DNA from: Panacibacter microcysteis
GTDB taxonomy: Bacteria; Bacteroidota; Bacteroidia; Chitinophagales; Chitinophagaceae
Length of the DNA stretch: 64,000 nt
Direction of reading: 5' to 3'
Assembly (NCBI RefSeq): GCF_015831355.1
Contig: NZ_JADWYR010000001.1
Coordinates: 1,426,001 to 1,490,000, forward strand
This document shows, piece by piece, positions 9,893-19,002 of the stretch (position 1 is the stretch's first letter; every line of letters starts with the position of its first letter). A program made the position numbers and the translations under genes. Under the pieces are notes generated by a model that was not told the DNA's origin, ran no database searches, and worked only from the letters and a program-made list of their open reading frames with translations.

Positions 9893-11053
9893 TCAGGCTT
9901 GCAATGCCAATTCAAAAGATTCTATTTCCGCCATGAAGTTTTGCGCGAAAATGGCGTTTGTAAATTTCTGCTGAAATGCTTTTCTTGCCGCGTCACCCAT
10001 CGTTGTGCGTAAATTTTTTGATTCAATGAGCTTTTGCATTGCGCCTGAAAACGCAGCAGTATTTCCGGCATCAATTAAAAAACCGGTGACCTGGTCTTGC
10101 ACAGACTGAACAGCTCCCCCGGTTTTGGTAGCAATAACTGGTTTTGCAGCACTCAACGCCTCAAGTATAGTTGTAGGAAATGGATCACGCATCAGGGATG
10201 GCACTACCACTATATCAGTTTGGTTTAGCTTCTCCCTTATATCCGGAATAAAGGTTTGAAAACTGATGTGTGATGCATATCTGTGACCTTTTATATCCTC
10301 TTTCAGTTTTGTTACCATTTGTTCACCGCCGGGTGCAGCACTTCCTATAATATGAAAAGCGCACCGTTCAACAAATGCAGGAGAGAGCTCATTAACAGCA
10401 TCCAGAAAAAACCATATTCCTTTTTCCGGTTTAATTCTACCAAAAAGAGTTACAACAATTTTGCTTTGCTCTTGGGAACGGTGTTCTGTTTGTGGCAAAT
10501 ACATGTCACTGATTCCATTAAGCACCGTTACTACTTTCTTTTTTTCAGCTTTCGTAGCAACTTCAGAAAGGTTTTCATTTACAGGTTTAGAGACGGCAAT
10601 TATTTTATCTGACCATTTGAGCCCGTACCGGTTAATGCCTCTTGTTAATAACCTATCATTTTCCAGAATTTCGTGAATATGAACCAGTGATTTAACGCCG
10701 CACATTTTCACAGCCTTCAGCGGCACCAGGCAAGACAATGTATTGATATAAGCCCATTGTATTTGTTTATCAACCTTCAGTCGCCTTATGAATTTTTTAA
10801 AGCGTATAAATTTTTGCATTAAGCTTAATCCTCCCTGCAGCCCCATTCCCCTATACAGTAATGGCATATCATTGAAGACAATCACTTCAACGTGTCGGTA
10901 ATCGGTAGGTTGTTTCTCAATAGCTTCAGTTAGCAAACCCTGGGCAGGTACTATCAAAAATATTTTCCTGGGATAAAAAAGTCGTATGCATTGCAGCAGA
11001 ATTCTGTTTGCCCCATACATATCTGCGCTTCCATTAACTATCAGTATATTCAT
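9893..11053 (-). CDS. GT4 family glycosyltransferase
   Basis: A 386-residue GT-B transferase. It has the N-terminal GSADMYGANR loop, FGRIKPEKGIWFFLDA at the start of the donor half, and DPFPTTILEALSAAKPVIA followed by TKTGG. It is the first glycosyltransferase after the hydrolase gene, 36 bases downstream of it, and is probably part of repeat-unit assembly. The donor sugar is not predictable. Confidence 0.88.
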   Translation of the reverse strand: MNILIVNGSADMYGANRILLQCIRLFYPRKIFLIVPAQGLLTEAIEKQPTDYRHVEVIVFNDMPLLYRGMGLQGGLSLMQKFIRFKKFIRRLKVDKQIQWAYINTLSCLVPLKAVKMCGVKSLVHIHEILENDRLLTRGINRYGLKWSDKIIAVSKPVNENLSEVATKAEKKKVVTVLNGISDMYLPQTEHRSQEQSKIVVTLFGRIKPEKGIWFFLDAVNELSPAFVERCAFHIIGSAAPGGEQMVTKLKEDIKGHRYASHISFQTFIPDIREKLNQTDIVVVPSLMRDPFPTTILEALSAAKPVIATKTGGAVQSVQDQVTGFLIDAGNTAAFSGAMQKLIESKNLRTTMGDAARKAFQQKFTNAIFAQNFMAEIESFELALQA

Positions 11054-11089
11054 CAGCTTAATCTGATATTCCGGTTTATAAGCCCCGAA

Positions 11090-12838
11090 CTATTTTAATA
11101 AAGTTTCCCTCGCCTGTATCACCTGTTCGTATCGCGATTTTTGAGCATTTACTTTTTTAAAGTCAAATTCGGCAAGGCGCTGCTCCAATCGCTGTTGTCC
11201 TTTTGCAGTCTTGTTGTTTTGTAGTTTCTTTTCAATTTTTTCGTAGTCTTCTATTCCATCTATAAGCATTTCGAAACGGATAGAACTATTGCCGTACGGG
11301 TATACCAGGAAGTTATCCCCACTTGCAAAGTTGCTCCTGGTGTCTGTTAAAACATTTTTACCCCAATAATCATAAGCATATCTCAGGTATCCGTCCATAT
11401 TCCTGTTTGCCGCATTCCAGCTAAGCCAGGTGGCATCTGCCGGGTCAGACATTACAAACGTATTAGGAAATATTTCCCAACAACTGGTATAGTATGTAGT
11501 AATAAATCCTTTTGTTTTACGGCTGTTTAAAACCTCTAATGGTACCTGTTGATTTGATATGACGGAGTAATTATATACTTTATCCTCAATTTCAGGAAAA
11601 TACTTTCCGGTAAGGGATATCTTCCATTCAGGATTTACGGACTTTATAAAATCAATTAAGCTGTTTAAAACACTTAATTCCTTTTCATCTATACCTAAAG
11701 TGGTAATTTCAAACCAACCCCTGCTTTTTAAATGTTGTTCAAATGCCCGCAGGTAATTGGTCCAGAAATTCTTATAATCTGTTCCATTCACTGCCTGCGA
11801 GAAATATGTGACCTCCGATTTTGACTCGTCAAAATAATAATACCTGTAATTAAGCGGAGCAATTCCAAAACAGGTGATTTGCTTTTTTATACCATGTGTC
11901 ATCATGAATGTTACCCAACGGTCAAAATTCTCAAAATGGTATTCCCATTTTGCCTCTTTTGTTTTAACTACTTTAATCATCATTTCATCTGCTGGCCGCA
12001 CCGCCGGATTGAAAACATCCCAGAAAAAACTTGTAGTAATCACCCTCTGACCTGCTTCAGACAACTGTTTTATTTCCTGCCCAAGTAATTCAAAATGCTC
12101 ATCCGACCAGGGTTTAACCTTGTAATAATCTGCTTCTGCCAGCGGGTATTGCCAGAGATCCAGAAAAAATTTCCTATTGGAAAGTGCCGGCATTTTTCCG
12201 TTAAGAACGACTAGTGAAAGATTCTTCTTAAAGATCTGACCATCACATGAAACAGTAATCGTTGCTTTATATCTTCCGGCGGCAGTGTTTGCCGGTACAC
12301 GAAGTTTAACCCAAATTGGGCTGTTACTAAAAGCTTCAGCACTGGTAGCAGATGAATTAAAATCAATAATGTCCGGAAGAATTACTTTTTCATAATCGAA
12401 CTCTTTCTTTTTGCATACGCCCCTGGAATTGTCTGCCAAAACAAAATGAACATACCCAACACTGCACATCTCCCTATCAATTACCTTTACCTTGTTGTCT
12501 ATACTTTTAAAATCCGTTATGGAAACATTTAGCCTGTTAATTTTTCGTTTGGTGCTAACTACCAATTCGTAACTAACGTTTTCCCCTTTCCATGCACTTG
12601 CCAATATAGCTGCATCTTTTCCCTGTGCTGGTTGTTTCTTGTATGGTACTCTTTCGTTTAAATTTACCGCCGATATTATGATTTCGTCCTGTTGCAAAGC
12701 CCATTTCGTCATGTCAGGTTTTGCAACCGTATCAAGATCGCCAAAACGTTCATATTCTTTATACCCATGTTGTCCCTTACAAACTTGTATAGTAAAGAAG
12801 AATAATACAGTAAATATGTAACGAACTTTTAGTAACAT
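11090..12838 (-). CDS. GH123-like (DUF4091) secreted glycoside hydrolase
   Basis: A 582-residue protein with a signal peptide (residues 1-22, ending CKG-Q), an N-terminal beta-rich domain and a C-terminal catalytic-type domain resembling DUF4091/GH123. The Asp-Glu pair in LGIDEKEL, about residue 380, fits the GH123 substrate-assisted mechanism on N-acetylhexosamines, and IRFEMLIDGIEDYE near the C-terminus is typical of the family. It would act in the periplasm or outside. In a biosynthesis locus it may trim or release the polymer. The family call is from pattern recognition; the substrate is inference. Confidence 0.7.
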   Translation of the reverse strand: MLLKVRYIFTVLFFFTIQVCKGQHGYKEYERFGDLDTVAKPDMTKWALQQDEIIISAVNLNERVPYKKQPAQGKDAAILASAWKGENVSYELVVSTKRKINRLNVSITDFKSIDNKVKVIDREMCSVGYVHFVLADNSRGVCKKKEFDYEKVILPDIIDFNSSATSAEAFSNSPIWVKLRVPANTAAGRYKATITVSCDGQIFKKNLSLVVLNGKMPALSNRKFFLDLWQYPLAEADYYKVKPWSDEHFELLGQEIKQLSEAGQRVITTSFFWDVFNPAVRPADEMMIKVVKTKEAKWEYHFENFDRWVTFMMTHGIKKQITCFGIAPLNYRYYYFDESKSEVTYFSQAVNGTDYKNFWTNYLRAFEQHLKSRGWFEITTLGIDEKELSVLNSLIDFIKSVNPEWKISLTGKYFPEIEDKVYNYSVISNQQVPLEVLNSRKTKGFITTYYTSCWEIFPNTFVMSDPADATWLSWNAANRNMDGYLRYAYDYWGKNVLTDTRSNFASGDNFLVYPYGNSSIRFEMLIDGIEDYEKIEKKLQNNKTAKGQQRLEQRLAEFDFKKVNAQKSRYEQVIQARETLLK

Positions 12839-12904
12839 CGCTTACAGGTTAAATAAGTAATGAATAAACTTTTGGAGCCGGCTGCTGTGCCTTATTGGGC
12901 TTCC

Positions 12905-12925
12905 GTTGCGTCGCACTCTTGTACA
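12905..12925 (-). repeat. Interspersed repeat copy 5, type A
   Basis: The type A core is exact, with a tail GGAAGCCCAATAAGGCACAG then GCCGGCTCC. It lies in the 202-base gap between the hydrolase and the sialyltransferase-like gene; I see nothing else in that gap. Confidence 0.88.
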
Positions 12926-13040
12926 TTGAGATCTCTGCTCAGCAAACCCCGGGGCATAACAGCTTGATAAATTATAAATGCCAGACTGAAAAGCATTGTA
13001 AAAATTATTATGCAAAATTGATTCCAACATGCTCCGGTAA

Positions 13041-14003
13041 TCACAAACCGCAACAGCTTTTCAAATTGCTGCTTATTATATCGTAATCTGCGGTGTTTGT
13101 TGCGAGGTTAATAATTTTTCTCAATTTGGAATGTTGCTTTTGATAGATCAGAGAGGTGGAGTTATAATGATAAATATCTACAGCTGCTGCCCTGTCGATT
13201 ATTAATTGTACCAGGAACTCTGCTAAAATTCCCGAATCAACAACCTTAATTTTTTTGTCACTTCTATCACCCAGCTGTAGGTCTGTTATATGTGGATGTG
13301 GCTTTACAAGACAATAATCGTAGGTATCTAAATTGAGTGTATCAAAAAAAGCATAATCAAAAGGCCAGGAAGAAATGTATAGGGCAATTGTCTTGTTACA
13401 GCAATAATCGAAAGACGCTGAATCTAATTGAAACAGTTTGAGGGCCGCGTTGAGATTATCACCAATCATCTCATTAAAGTTTTTATCAAAATCCAGTACA
13501 TTCAATGTTCTGTTTTTTGAATAAGCAAGAAACTTCTGGCTGTAATATTTACCACAATACACATACATACCACGCACTTTACTGTGAAAACCCGGATACT
13601 CGGAGACACCAACAGCACTCCTTATTTTTTTCCGGTAGTTTGGCGTGGCAGAAAAGATGTCTGACCTGTAACTTCCAATACCCTCTTCATACACGTATAG
13701 ATTTTTACAGGGTATTATCTTCAACATCAACGCCGGTATTAAAAGCCAGTCGAGATAGAAGTAAAGATTAATGATGTTGAATTTAAACAGACCAACAAAC
13801 AATACTTCCTGGTAATTATTTTTAAACAACACCTCTTCCCACCTGGTATCATATTCTTTTACACATTGATAAAATGCTGAAGCGTCTTTAAAACGGTTTT
13901 CTATTATAAGAACGTTTTTATAATTGTTATCAGGTGTAATATTGCAGGCATTGAAATACTGCAGCGGTTTAGAGCAGACAAATACATTAACTTTCTTTTT
14001 CAT
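13041..14003 (-). CDS. Putative sialyltransferase-like glycosyltransferase
   Basis: A 320-residue protein that I cannot place in a family by overall similarity. It carries, in order, EEGIGSYRS near residue 103, KPHPH near residue 235 and NSTSL near residue 283. These match the D/E-D/E-G, HP and S-S/T motifs of bacterial GT-B sialyltransferases (GT38, GT52, GT80 and the polysialyltransferases). There is no signal peptide, so it is cytoplasmic. Its start overlaps the flippase stop by one base, and the same locus encodes a CMP-nonulosonate synthetase, so it is a good candidate to transfer that sugar. The motif match is seen; the function is inferred. Confidence 0.6.
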   Translation of the reverse strand: MKKKVNVFVCSKPLQYFNACNITPDNNYKNVLIIENRFKDASAFYQCVKEYDTRWEEVLFKNNYQEVLFVGLFKFNIINLYFYLDWLLIPALMLKIIPCKNLYVYEEGIGSYRSDIFSATPNYRKKIRSAVGVSEYPGFHSKVRGMYVYCGKYYSQKFLAYSKNRTLNVLDFDKNFNEMIGDNLNAALKLFQLDSASFDYCCNKTIALYISSWPFDYAFFDTLNLDTYDYCLVKPHPHITDLQLGDRSDKKIKVVDSGILAEFLVQLIIDRAAAVDIYHYNSTSLIYQKQHSKLRKIINLATNTADYDIISSNLKSCCGL

Positions 14004-15463
14004 CAGATCTTAAAAACAGATGGGTTTTTTATGAGCGTAATGGCCAGCTCTTTTAGGCCTAGTATATCCCTATAATTCAATATAAGTAGTAGTGCATAGG
14101 CTAATGGCTGTAACATCACTATATCAAGAAGTATCCCGGCAAGCAGTAAAAGCGCAGGAACTAACAATCTGAAATTAAAAACTCTCTTGAAAGAAAAGTT
14201 TCTTTTTTTTTCAATAAAAATCGCATTATAAAAATATTCCAGCATAAGGCTGTAAACAAAATATGCTATCAGCGGGGCAAATCCTATCATAAAGAAAGAC
14301 ACAGAAAATTTTGCAAGTATCCACGCAATTAAAAAGTTGATTGCCAGTGCAGCAAACGCTATTTTACCCAGTAGGAGTTCCCTGTTAAATGCAATAAGCA
14401 GTGTGGATATACCAAAACTGCTGGAAAGCATTGCCATACTTATTGCAAGTAATGCAAAAGATTTATAAGATGATGCATATTCAGGAAGAAACAGCATTAC
14501 AACAGGAAATCCAAGCATAAAGCCAAAAATTAACAAGTAAGCAGCTATCGTGTAATTTTTTCTTACAACTTCTACCTGGGAATAAAGTTGCGCTCCCTGT
14601 TGGTATTTAAAGCGGTTGATAAGTTTGGGGAATATTAGGAAAGAAATTGTATCTAATGCGAGGAAAACAGCTTGTGCAAGACTTAAAGCGAAAGAGAAAA
14701 AACCAAGATCTTCAACCCTGTAATAATAGCTTACAAAAGTGCGGGTGATAATCATGATGAAATAAAAGCTGGCTGAGTACAACAGCAGGGCAAGCCCACT
14801 TTTCAACAATGACAAAAGCACATCCTTTTGATACTTTAACTTTATCTGAATAGGAGACTGCTTAACGAAAACGAAGAGGCAAAAAATATACGCTAAAAGT
14901 TGTGAATATAGCAGTGCATAAAGAAGCTTTTCTCCCTCCCAAAAAAAACATACCAATAAAGACAGTAGTGGCACACAAGCCTGGTATAACGTTATTGGTT
15001 GTAATAAATTTTTTATTCGGTAGATGCAGACGAAAACGAGTCCGAGGTTTTGAAGTATTGCAATTATTCCTGCAAAAAAAAGGAACTGATAAAAATTGTA
15101 TTTGACGAGGATAGAAATCTGCGTAAAAGATAAAGCGCAGATCAATAAAAAAATAAACAGCGAATGCAGCAACATAAGCAGTAACGCATTTGAAAAATTG
15201 TTTACCTGCTGTGTTCCGTCCTTTCCCTCGAATGTTGCAAGTTTTACATTTAAAGCGTGTGGAATACCCAAATTTATTTGAGTCAGGTATTGTACAACCA
15301 ACAATATAAATCCCCAGATTCCAAAAAGATATGGACCGAGGTATTTTGCAATAAAAATCGAGTTTACAAACTGTACCGCATAAATCAAATAGCGGAAAGA
15401 TATAAACCTGATGTTTTTATTACTGATTAGCCCTTTGGAAATCTTACCTGCAGAATCAACCAT
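14003..15463 (-). CDS. Wzx-type polysaccharide flippase
   Basis: A 486-residue integral membrane protein with about 12-14 helices, spread evenly over its length, of the MATE/MOP oligosaccharide flippase superfamily. The N-terminal SKGLISNKNIRFISFRYLIY then FIAKYLGPYLFGIWGF is typical. It moves the lipid-linked repeat unit across the inner membrane for Wzy. It is coupled to the next gene by a one-base overlap. Confidence 0.88.
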   Translation of the reverse strand: MVDSAGKISKGLISNKNIRFISFRYLIYAVQFVNSIFIAKYLGPYLFGIWGFILLVVQYLTQINLGIPHALNVKLATFEGKDGTQQVNNFSNALLLMLLHSLFIFLLICALSFTQISILVKYNFYQFLFFAGIIAILQNLGLVFVCIYRIKNLLQPITLYQACVPLLSLLVCFFWEGEKLLYALLYSQLLAYIFCLFVFVKQSPIQIKLKYQKDVLLSLLKSGLALLLYSASFYFIMIITRTFVSYYYRVEDLGFFSFALSLAQAVFLALDTISFLIFPKLINRFKYQQGAQLYSQVEVVRKNYTIAAYLLIFGFMLGFPVVMLFLPEYASSYKSFALLAISMAMLSSSFGISTLLIAFNRELLLGKIAFAALAINFLIAWILAKFSVSFFMIGFAPLIAYFVYSLMLEYFYNAIFIEKKRNFSFKRVFNFRLLVPALLLLAGILLDIVMLQPLAYALLLILNYRDILGLKELAITLIKNPSVFKI

Positions 15464-15497
15464 GATTTTATATCAGACAGCGCTTACGAATGAGCTA

Positions 15498-16481
15498 CTA
15501 AAATTTCACTCGTTGAGTATATATTTTGGTGGTGCCTTCATGAGATGAGTAGTAAGATATCAGCGCGGTCGTATCTTCTACAACAACGCCCGGATAACCT
15601 GTATCACCTCCGGATGGCAATTCATTAATTTTTAAAACCTTGAAATTGTTGGGGTCAATTGTTGCATAGTATGTTTTGTGATACTCTATCATTGAGGCAG
15701 CACAAAGAAAAATTTTCCCGTCCGGCAACAATGACAATTTTGGACCTCTCACATAATATGGAAATTTTTGCCATTTCCATGTTGTGAAAGGATATTTTGA
15801 AGTGCCGATATGTGACCCCCAGTCATCATTCTCATCCCTTAAAATCGAGATAAGCGTTGAGTCTTTGGTAAATATGATGGACGCTTCGGTTGTACAATTA
15901 AACCCGCTACTTACATCATCAATTTTATTCGGATTAAAATTTGTGCAGTCTGCATTTATATTCTGGTAAAAAAGAACCTTATCTTTTTTACTGTTTTCAT
16001 TGCTGCAACAAAACTGTTTCGTGTTATAACCGATCGAATAAAGTTTATTATGAAATTTTGTAAAGCTCCAGAGCCAATAATCATTATCGACATACACCGG
16101 GCTGTATTCTCTGAAACCTCCATCCGTTAACTTATATAAAACATTTTGCTTGTCGTTGTTCCTGGATCTTACATTAGTAGATATGGTTAGAATGTTATTA
16201 TCATCTAAAAAAAAATGGGGGTCTCTGCTGTCTTTATTACGGATTCCAAAAGATGCAAAATCTTTCCACTCTACACCATCTTCCGATGTGATTACCCTGA
16301 TCTTTCCGTCATAGCTATCATGGCCCGAAGCTTCACGAAAAGTACAATAGTATAAGTTGTCAAAATAAATAAGATCTGTAAAAGCATTGTGCGGTGCTTC
16401 ATTCCATTTATAAGAAACATCCTTTTTACAGGATGCCAGCACTATTATACAGATGATGAGGGTTAATATTGACTGCTTCAC
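15498..16481 (-). CDS. Sialidase-like beta-propeller lipoprotein
   Basis: A 327-residue lipoprotein: a hydrophobic N-terminus followed by the lipobox LASC at residues 15-18. The mature part has blade-like repeats with an Asp-box-like TSEDGVEW near residue 65, a FTEAS-type strand, RGPKLSLLPDG and a C-terminal ISYYSSHEGTTKIY, resembling exo-sialidase/BNR propellers. The complete sialidase set (three Arg, Tyr/Glu, Asp) cannot be confirmed by eye. It lies between pseF and wzx. It could cleave or bind nonulosonates at the cell surface. Confidence 0.62.
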   Translation of the reverse strand: MKQSILTLIICIIVLASCKKDVSYKWNEAPHNAFTDLIYFDNLYYCTFREASGHDSYDGKIRVITSEDGVEWKDFASFGIRNKDSRDPHFFLDDNNILTISTNVRSRNNDKQNVLYKLTDGGFREYSPVYVDNDYWLWSFTKFHNKLYSIGYNTKQFCCSNENSKKDKVLFYQNINADCTNFNPNKIDDVSSGFNCTTEASIIFTKDSTLISILRDENDDWGSHIGTSKYPFTTWKWQKFPYYVRGPKLSLLPDGKIFLCAASMIEYHKTYYATIDPNNFKVLKINELPSGGDTGYPGVVVEDTTALISYYSSHEGTTKIYTQRVKF

Positions 16482-16503
16482 AAAAATTTAGTTGAATAGT
16501 ATT

Positions 16504-17214
16504 TTAATTTTTAATGTTGGTATGCAATAAGGTGTATTTCATTTCAGCAAGTCGCCAATCAGTATCGTTATCAATATCCTGTGTCTCATTCTCATCAATT
16601 TCAAAACCAATACTTTTATCGGTAATCAAACTGCCTTTCATATGTAAGGCATCTGACGTAAGCCAATAAAACTGACCAGCATCATGATACCTCGCTTCCA
16701 GGTCTTGCGTTCTTACAGTCATGTTTTGTTCATCAATCATCGAAACATAATTTCCTTGTTTTTTTAGTGCCCGTTGAATCGGATGACCATAACGCACCAC
16801 CGGAAATATTGTATCAGCCTGCCCCTGTTTTAACAGAGAAAACGTCTCTTCAAGAGCTTTTCTTGTAATAAAAGGTGCACATGGATAAATACAACATATA
16901 TTGTCAAATGTTGTATCATGTTTTGCATAAAGCATAATCACCTCTTTCAAAACAGCAATGGTGGTTGCCTGGTCATTTGAGGTTTCTGCACTACGTAAAA
17001 AAGGAACGGATGCTCCATAATTTTTAGCTATACCGGCAATCTCATTATCATCTGTTGAAACCATTATCGTATCAAATAAACCACTTTTAGCAGCCACGTC
17101 TATTGAATAGGCAATAATGGGTTTCTCTAAAAAAAGTTTTATGTTTTTCCGTGGTATTCTTTTACTTCCACCTCTTGCGGGTATAATTGCAAGGTTCCTG
17201 GTTTGTTCCGCCAT
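16504..17214 (-). CDS. pseF: CMP-nonulosonate cytidylyltransferase, PseF/NeuA family
   Basis: Activates a nonulosonic acid with CTP to give the CMP-sugar donor. The 236-residue protein begins with IIPARGGSKRIPRKNIK, the CTP-binding loop, followed by KPIIAYSI and STDDNEIA, the pattern of PseF rather than classical NeuA. The start overlaps the acetyltransferase stop by one base, so it is coupled. Its presence with a NeuB-family synthase indicates that a CMP-activated nonulosonate is made. Which one is not settled. Confidence 0.85.
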   Translation of the reverse strand: MAEQTRNLAIIPARGGSKRIPRKNIKLFLEKPIIAYSIDVAAKSGLFDTIMVSTDDNEIAGIAKNYGASVPFLRSAETSNDQATTIAVLKEVIMLYAKHDTTFDNICCIYPCAPFITRKALEETFSLLKQGQADTIFPVVRYGHPIQRALKKQGNYVSMIDEQNMTVRTQDLEARYHDAGQFYWLTSDALHMKGSLITDKSIGFEIDENETQDIDNDTDWRLAEMKYTLLHTNIKN

Positions 17215-17744
17215 TATTTGTCAGTTGCAAGTAAAGAAATAATTAATGAATTATAATATCGGCCATCTTCATAACAGTTATCCCTTAATACGCCGTCAGT
17301 TTTAAAATTAAAATTTTGCTGGAAAAACTTTATTTTCTTTTCATCAAATTCATATAGTTCCATCCAGATTTTATGCAAATTCAAATTTTCGAAACCATAG
17401 TTTATTAGTATGGTGGCGGCATCTAATGCCATTCCTTCATCATCAATATACAATTCATCCTTGCCTATATAAAAAGAAAAGTCTGCAGATCTTATGATCC
17501 AGTTTATATATAACAGACCACAGGCGCCAATCAGTTTACCGGATTCTAACTCAACTATAGAAAACATGAAATCCCTGTTGCTGTTTGTTTGCAAAGAGTT
17601 AAACCAGGCTAATTGGCTTTGACTTCCTAGTTCACGTACTTCTCTGAAGTTTCTTCGAAATTGGGGAAGATTTCGCCAGTCCTTCAACTGGTTTAAATCT
17701 TCTTGCTCAATAGCCCTTAATCCGGTAAGTTTTCCTTTTATCAT
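17214..17744 (-). CDS. GNAT N-acetyltransferase, PseH/RimJ-like
   Basis: A 176-residue GNAT-fold acetyltransferase. The N-terminal LRAIEQEDLNQLKDWRN and the NLHKIWMELYEFDEKKIKFF stretch are typical of the RimJ/PseH branch. In pseudaminate pathways PseH acetylates the 4-amino group of the UDP-sugar. Its start overlaps the synthase stop by four bases (ATGA). Because no PseC aminotransferase is present in this locus, the natural substrate is uncertain. Confidence 0.78.
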   Translation of the reverse strand: MIKGKLTGLRAIEQEDLNQLKDWRNLPQFRRNFREVRELGSQSQLAWFNSLQTNSNRDFMFSIVELESGKLIGACGLLYINWIIRSADFSFYIGKDELYIDDEGMALDAATILINYGFENLNLHKIWMELYEFDEKKIKFFQQNFNFKTDGVLRDNCYEDGRYYNSLIISLLATDK

Positions 17745-18808
17745 TGTTCAAAATCATTTAATGTGGTCAACTGATCTTTGTCTACATCTTTTACCAGGCG
17801 TTTCCCAATAAGTTTGCCTATCTCGTAAGGGTGTAACCCATGTACAGCATATGGCCTTAACGGAAACACGTCGTCTGCAGTTAGTGTATGGCCCTTTTGT
17901 AACGGTGCTGTATACCTTAGCGCCCTTCTTTGTACCATAACCGTTTTTGTTTCATTTGCTTCAATTCTCTTTTCACCATCACCCAGTGCCAGGAAAACCT
18001 CCGCAGACCTTTGTACCATCTCTTTCCAGGTTGTTGGATTCATGGCAAATTTATGGTCGGGGCCAATTTTGTTATTGTCATCAGTAAAATGCTTTTCAAT
18101 AAAGGTTGCGCCCAAAGCTATTGCACCCAATACAGTAGCATGTCCCGGGGTATGGTCAGAAAGCCCCAATATAACATCGGGGTACATTTCCCGAAACTTT
18201 TTTAATACGTTCAGGTTTATATATTTAAAATTTTCATCGCTGCCGGTATAGTTTGTATTGCATTGCATCAATACTATTTTATCAGTTTTTTTTGTCAATG
18301 CTGCCATTGCCCGCTCCACATCTGACAGTTCCGAGGCACCACTTGCAATAATAACCGGCTTATTCTTGGTGGCAATGTGTTCAAGTATCTGTACCCATGT
18401 AATGTCGCCTGAACCAATTTTATAAATATCCACATACGGGTCCACAAAATCTACCGCTTCAAAATCGTAAGCACTTGTAAAATAATCGATGCCTACTTCC
18501 TCACATTTTTGTTTTAATGCAATTGTCCATTCGTGCGGTATGCTGGCATCTTTATAAACTTCTACAACCGGCTTCTTCCACGACGCCTGGTGAGATAATT
18601 GTCCAATATCTTCAAACCCCTTTTTACTTACAATCTTTTCAGCACTAAAATTCTGAAACTTTGCCGCATGTGCCCCGGATTCTTTCGCCAGTTCAATAAG
18701 TTTAAATGCCTGTTCTAAGCTTCCATCATGGTTTGCGCCAATATCTGCTATAAAGTATAGCGGTCCATTTTTAGTAAAACGCTCTTTACCGATTTGTATA
18801 CTTTCCAT
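17741..18808 (-). CDS. NeuB-family nonulosonate synthase with SAF domain
   Basis: Condenses a six-carbon amino sugar with phosphoenolpyruvate to a nonulosonic acid. The TIM-barrel part has ADIGANHDGSLEQAFKLIE near residue 20, KFQNFSAEKIV, YKIGSGDITW and KHFTDDNNKIGPDHKFAM, covering the PEP and metal sites. The last 60 or so residues form an SAF antifreeze-like domain. The length of 355 is normal. The wording of the barrel motifs differs from classical PseI and NeuB and looks like a separate SpsE-like branch, so I do not give a symbol. Confidence 0.83.
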   Translation of the reverse strand: MESIQIGKERFTKNGPLYFIADIGANHDGSLEQAFKLIELAKESGAHAAKFQNFSAEKIVSKKGFEDIGQLSHQASWKKPVVEVYKDASIPHEWTIALKQKCEEVGIDYFTSAYDFEAVDFVDPYVDIYKIGSGDITWVQILEHIATKNKPVIIASGASELSDVERAMAALTKKTDKIVLMQCNTNYTGSDENFKYINLNVLKKFREMYPDVILGLSDHTPGHATVLGAIALGATFIEKHFTDDNNKIGPDHKFAMNPTTWKEMVQRSAEVFLALGDGEKRIEANETKTVMVQRRALRYTAPLQKGHTLTADDVFPLRPYAVHGLHPYEIGKLIGKRLVKDVDKDQLTTLNDFEQ

Positions 18809-18897
18809 GTTTAATTTTTTATTGTCTTTACGGTTGTTCTACCCATCTTATTTTTATTAATCTTTTGAACTTAACAACATTGCTACTATCATCGCCT

Positions 18898-18918
18898 GTT
18901 GTGTCACTCACTTGTACT
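18898..18918 (-). repeat. Interspersed repeat copy 6, type B
   Basis: The type B core GTACAAGTGAGTGACACAAC is exact, with a tail AGGCGATGATAGTAGCAATG. It lies in the 194-base gap between the reductase and the synthase and faces copy 7 across the reductase gene. Confidence 0.88.
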
Positions 18919-19002
18919 GTAACAAATAATTCGGCACCGGCTAACAAACTACTGATAACACAATTTTGTACAATTGAAAAAGCTGAACCTTGTCATATTG
19001 CC

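Noticed and set aside
12842-13030. 62-codon frame in the gap before the sialyltransferase-like gene
   Set aside because: It translates through repeat copy 5 and has no family character.
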